From contig JAISDC010000273.1 of assembly GCA_031265105.1 (NCBI GenBank), forward strand, positions 1 through 36,728: a DNA stretch of 36,728 nucleotides, in the 5' to 3' direction. The translations under genes were made by a program, and so were the position numbers. The notes under the pieces are model-generated. The model had not been told where the DNA came from and ran no database searches. It worked only from the letters and a program-made list of their open reading frames with translations. This DNA is from Verrucomicrobiales bacterium (lineage in GTDB: Bacteria > Verrucomicrobiota > Verrucomicrobiia > Methylacidiphilales > JAAUTS01). Of this stretch, positions 35,790 through 36,728 are shown piece after piece. Position 1 is the first letter of the stretch. Every line of letters starts with the position of its first letter.

Positions 35790-36728
35790 TTAAACCAGTC
35801 TTTTGGCGACAATGCAAGCATTGTGTCCGCCGAAGCCGAAGGAATTGTTGATGATGGCGTTGATTTTCCCCTGGCGGGCGGTGTTCGGCACGTAATCCAG
35901 GGGGCAATTGGGATCGGGATTTTCCAAATTGATGGTTGGCGGGACGATGCCGGTCTCGATGGACTTCAGGCACGCGGCCAGTTCCACCGCGCCGGCGGCG
36001 CCCAGCAGGTGGCCGGTCATGGATTTGGTCGAGCTGACCCAGACCTTTTGGGCGTGCTCGCCGAAGACGGACAGGATGCCCTGCGATTCGGCCACGTCGC
36101 CGAGCGGGGTGGAGGTGCCGTGCGCGTTGATGTAGTCAACGTCAGCGGGATTAAGTTGGGCGATTTCCAGCGCGCGCCGGACCGCGCGGGCGCCGCCCTT
36201 GCCTTCCGGCGCGGTGGCGGTCATGTGGTAGGCGTCGGTGGTCGCGCCGTAGCCGGTGATTTCCGCGTAAATACGGGCGCCGCGCTGTTTGGCGTGCGCC
36301 AGTTCCTCCAGGATAACGATGCCCGCGCCCTCGCTGAGGACGAAGCCGTCGCGGTCGCGGTCAAAGGGGCGGGAGGCTTTTTCCGGCGCGTCGTTGCGGG
36401 TGCTGAGCGCTTTCATCGCGCCGAAGCCGCTGAGGCCGAGCGGAATCACGGCGGCTTCGCTGCCGCCGGCGATGACCACGTCGGCCTCGTTGGTGAGGAT
36501 GTGCCGCCAGCCTTCGCCGATGGCCTGGTTGGAAGTGGCGCAGGCGGTGACGACGGAGAAGCTCGGCCCCTGGAAGTTGTAATCAATCGCCAGCAGGCCG
36601 GCGGCCATGTTGCTAATCATCATGGGAATCATGAACGGCGAGACCCGGTTGGGGCCGCGGTTGACCAGGGCGGTGTGCTGGTCTTCCAGGGTTTGCAAGC
36701 CGCCGATGCCGCTGCCGACAATCATGGC
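35790..36728 (-). CDS. fabF: Beta-ketoacyl-ACP synthase II, 5' end truncated by the window edge
   Basis: VVTACATSNQAIGEGWRHI, YINAHGTSTPLGDVAE, SSTKSMTGHLLGAAGAVE, NNSFGFGGHNACIVAKR. Confidence 0.96.
   Translation of the reverse strand, partial: AMIVGSGIGGLQTLEDQHTALVNRGPNRVSPFMIPMMISNMAAGLLAIDYNFQGPSFSVVTACATSNQAIGEGWRHILTNEADVVIAGGSEAAVIPLGLSGFGAMKALSTRNDAPEKASRPFDRDRDGFVLSEGAGIVILEELAHAKQRGARIYAEITGYGATTDAYHMTATAPEGKGGARAVRRALEIAQLNPADVDYINAHGTSTPLGDVAESQGILSVFGEHAQKVWVSSTKSMTGHLLGAAGAVELAACLKSIETGIVPPTINLENPDPNCPLDYVPNTARQGKINAIINNSFGFGGHNACIVAKRLV

Noticed and set aside
34382-35851. 489-aa + strand ORF opposite prfA and rpmE
   Set aside because: Shadow ORF; the minus strand carries clear RF1 and L31 motifs

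Overview
The window is a GC-rich bacterial chromosome segment. Gene content and repeat style suggest Verrucomicrobia or a related PVC lineage, but this is inference and was not tested. Its core (about 4.5-23.1 kb) is a nearly complete str-S10-spc-alpha ribosomal protein supercluster on the + strand: rpsL-rpsG-fusA-rpsJ-rplC-rplD-rplW-rplB-rpsS-[extra ORF]-rplV-rpsC-rplP-rpmC-rpsQ-rplN-rplX-rplE-rpsN-rpsH-rplF-rplR-rpsE-rplO-secY-map-infA-rpmJ-rpsM-rpsK-rpsD-rpoA-rplQ. On the left, on the - strand, lie aroD, pdxJ, acpS and a bifunctional NAD(P)HX repair gene. On the right are an HpnB-like glycosyltransferase, a DUF4410-like lipoprotein, a NIF3-family protein, an M32 carboxypeptidase, a SWIM/SNF2 helicase, a YihY/BrkB membrane protein, a class I mannose-6-P isomerase, prfA, rpmE and a truncated fabF. 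The signals most worth a second look are: (1) a strictly periodic 21-bp array of twelve 15-bp palindromes at 33910-34155; (2) a heavily over-represented motif, GCTGACNGT(G/C)A, scattered through coding and non-coding DNA in several reading frames; (3) an infA whose homology extends upstream of any ATG/GTG/TTG start codon; (4) a secreted coiled-coil ORF inserted between rpsS and rplV; (5) S14 and L36 that have lost zinc ligands; (6) several families of intergenic palindromic or MITE-like repeats. I saw no tRNA or rRNA genes, no CRISPR array and no transposase gene.
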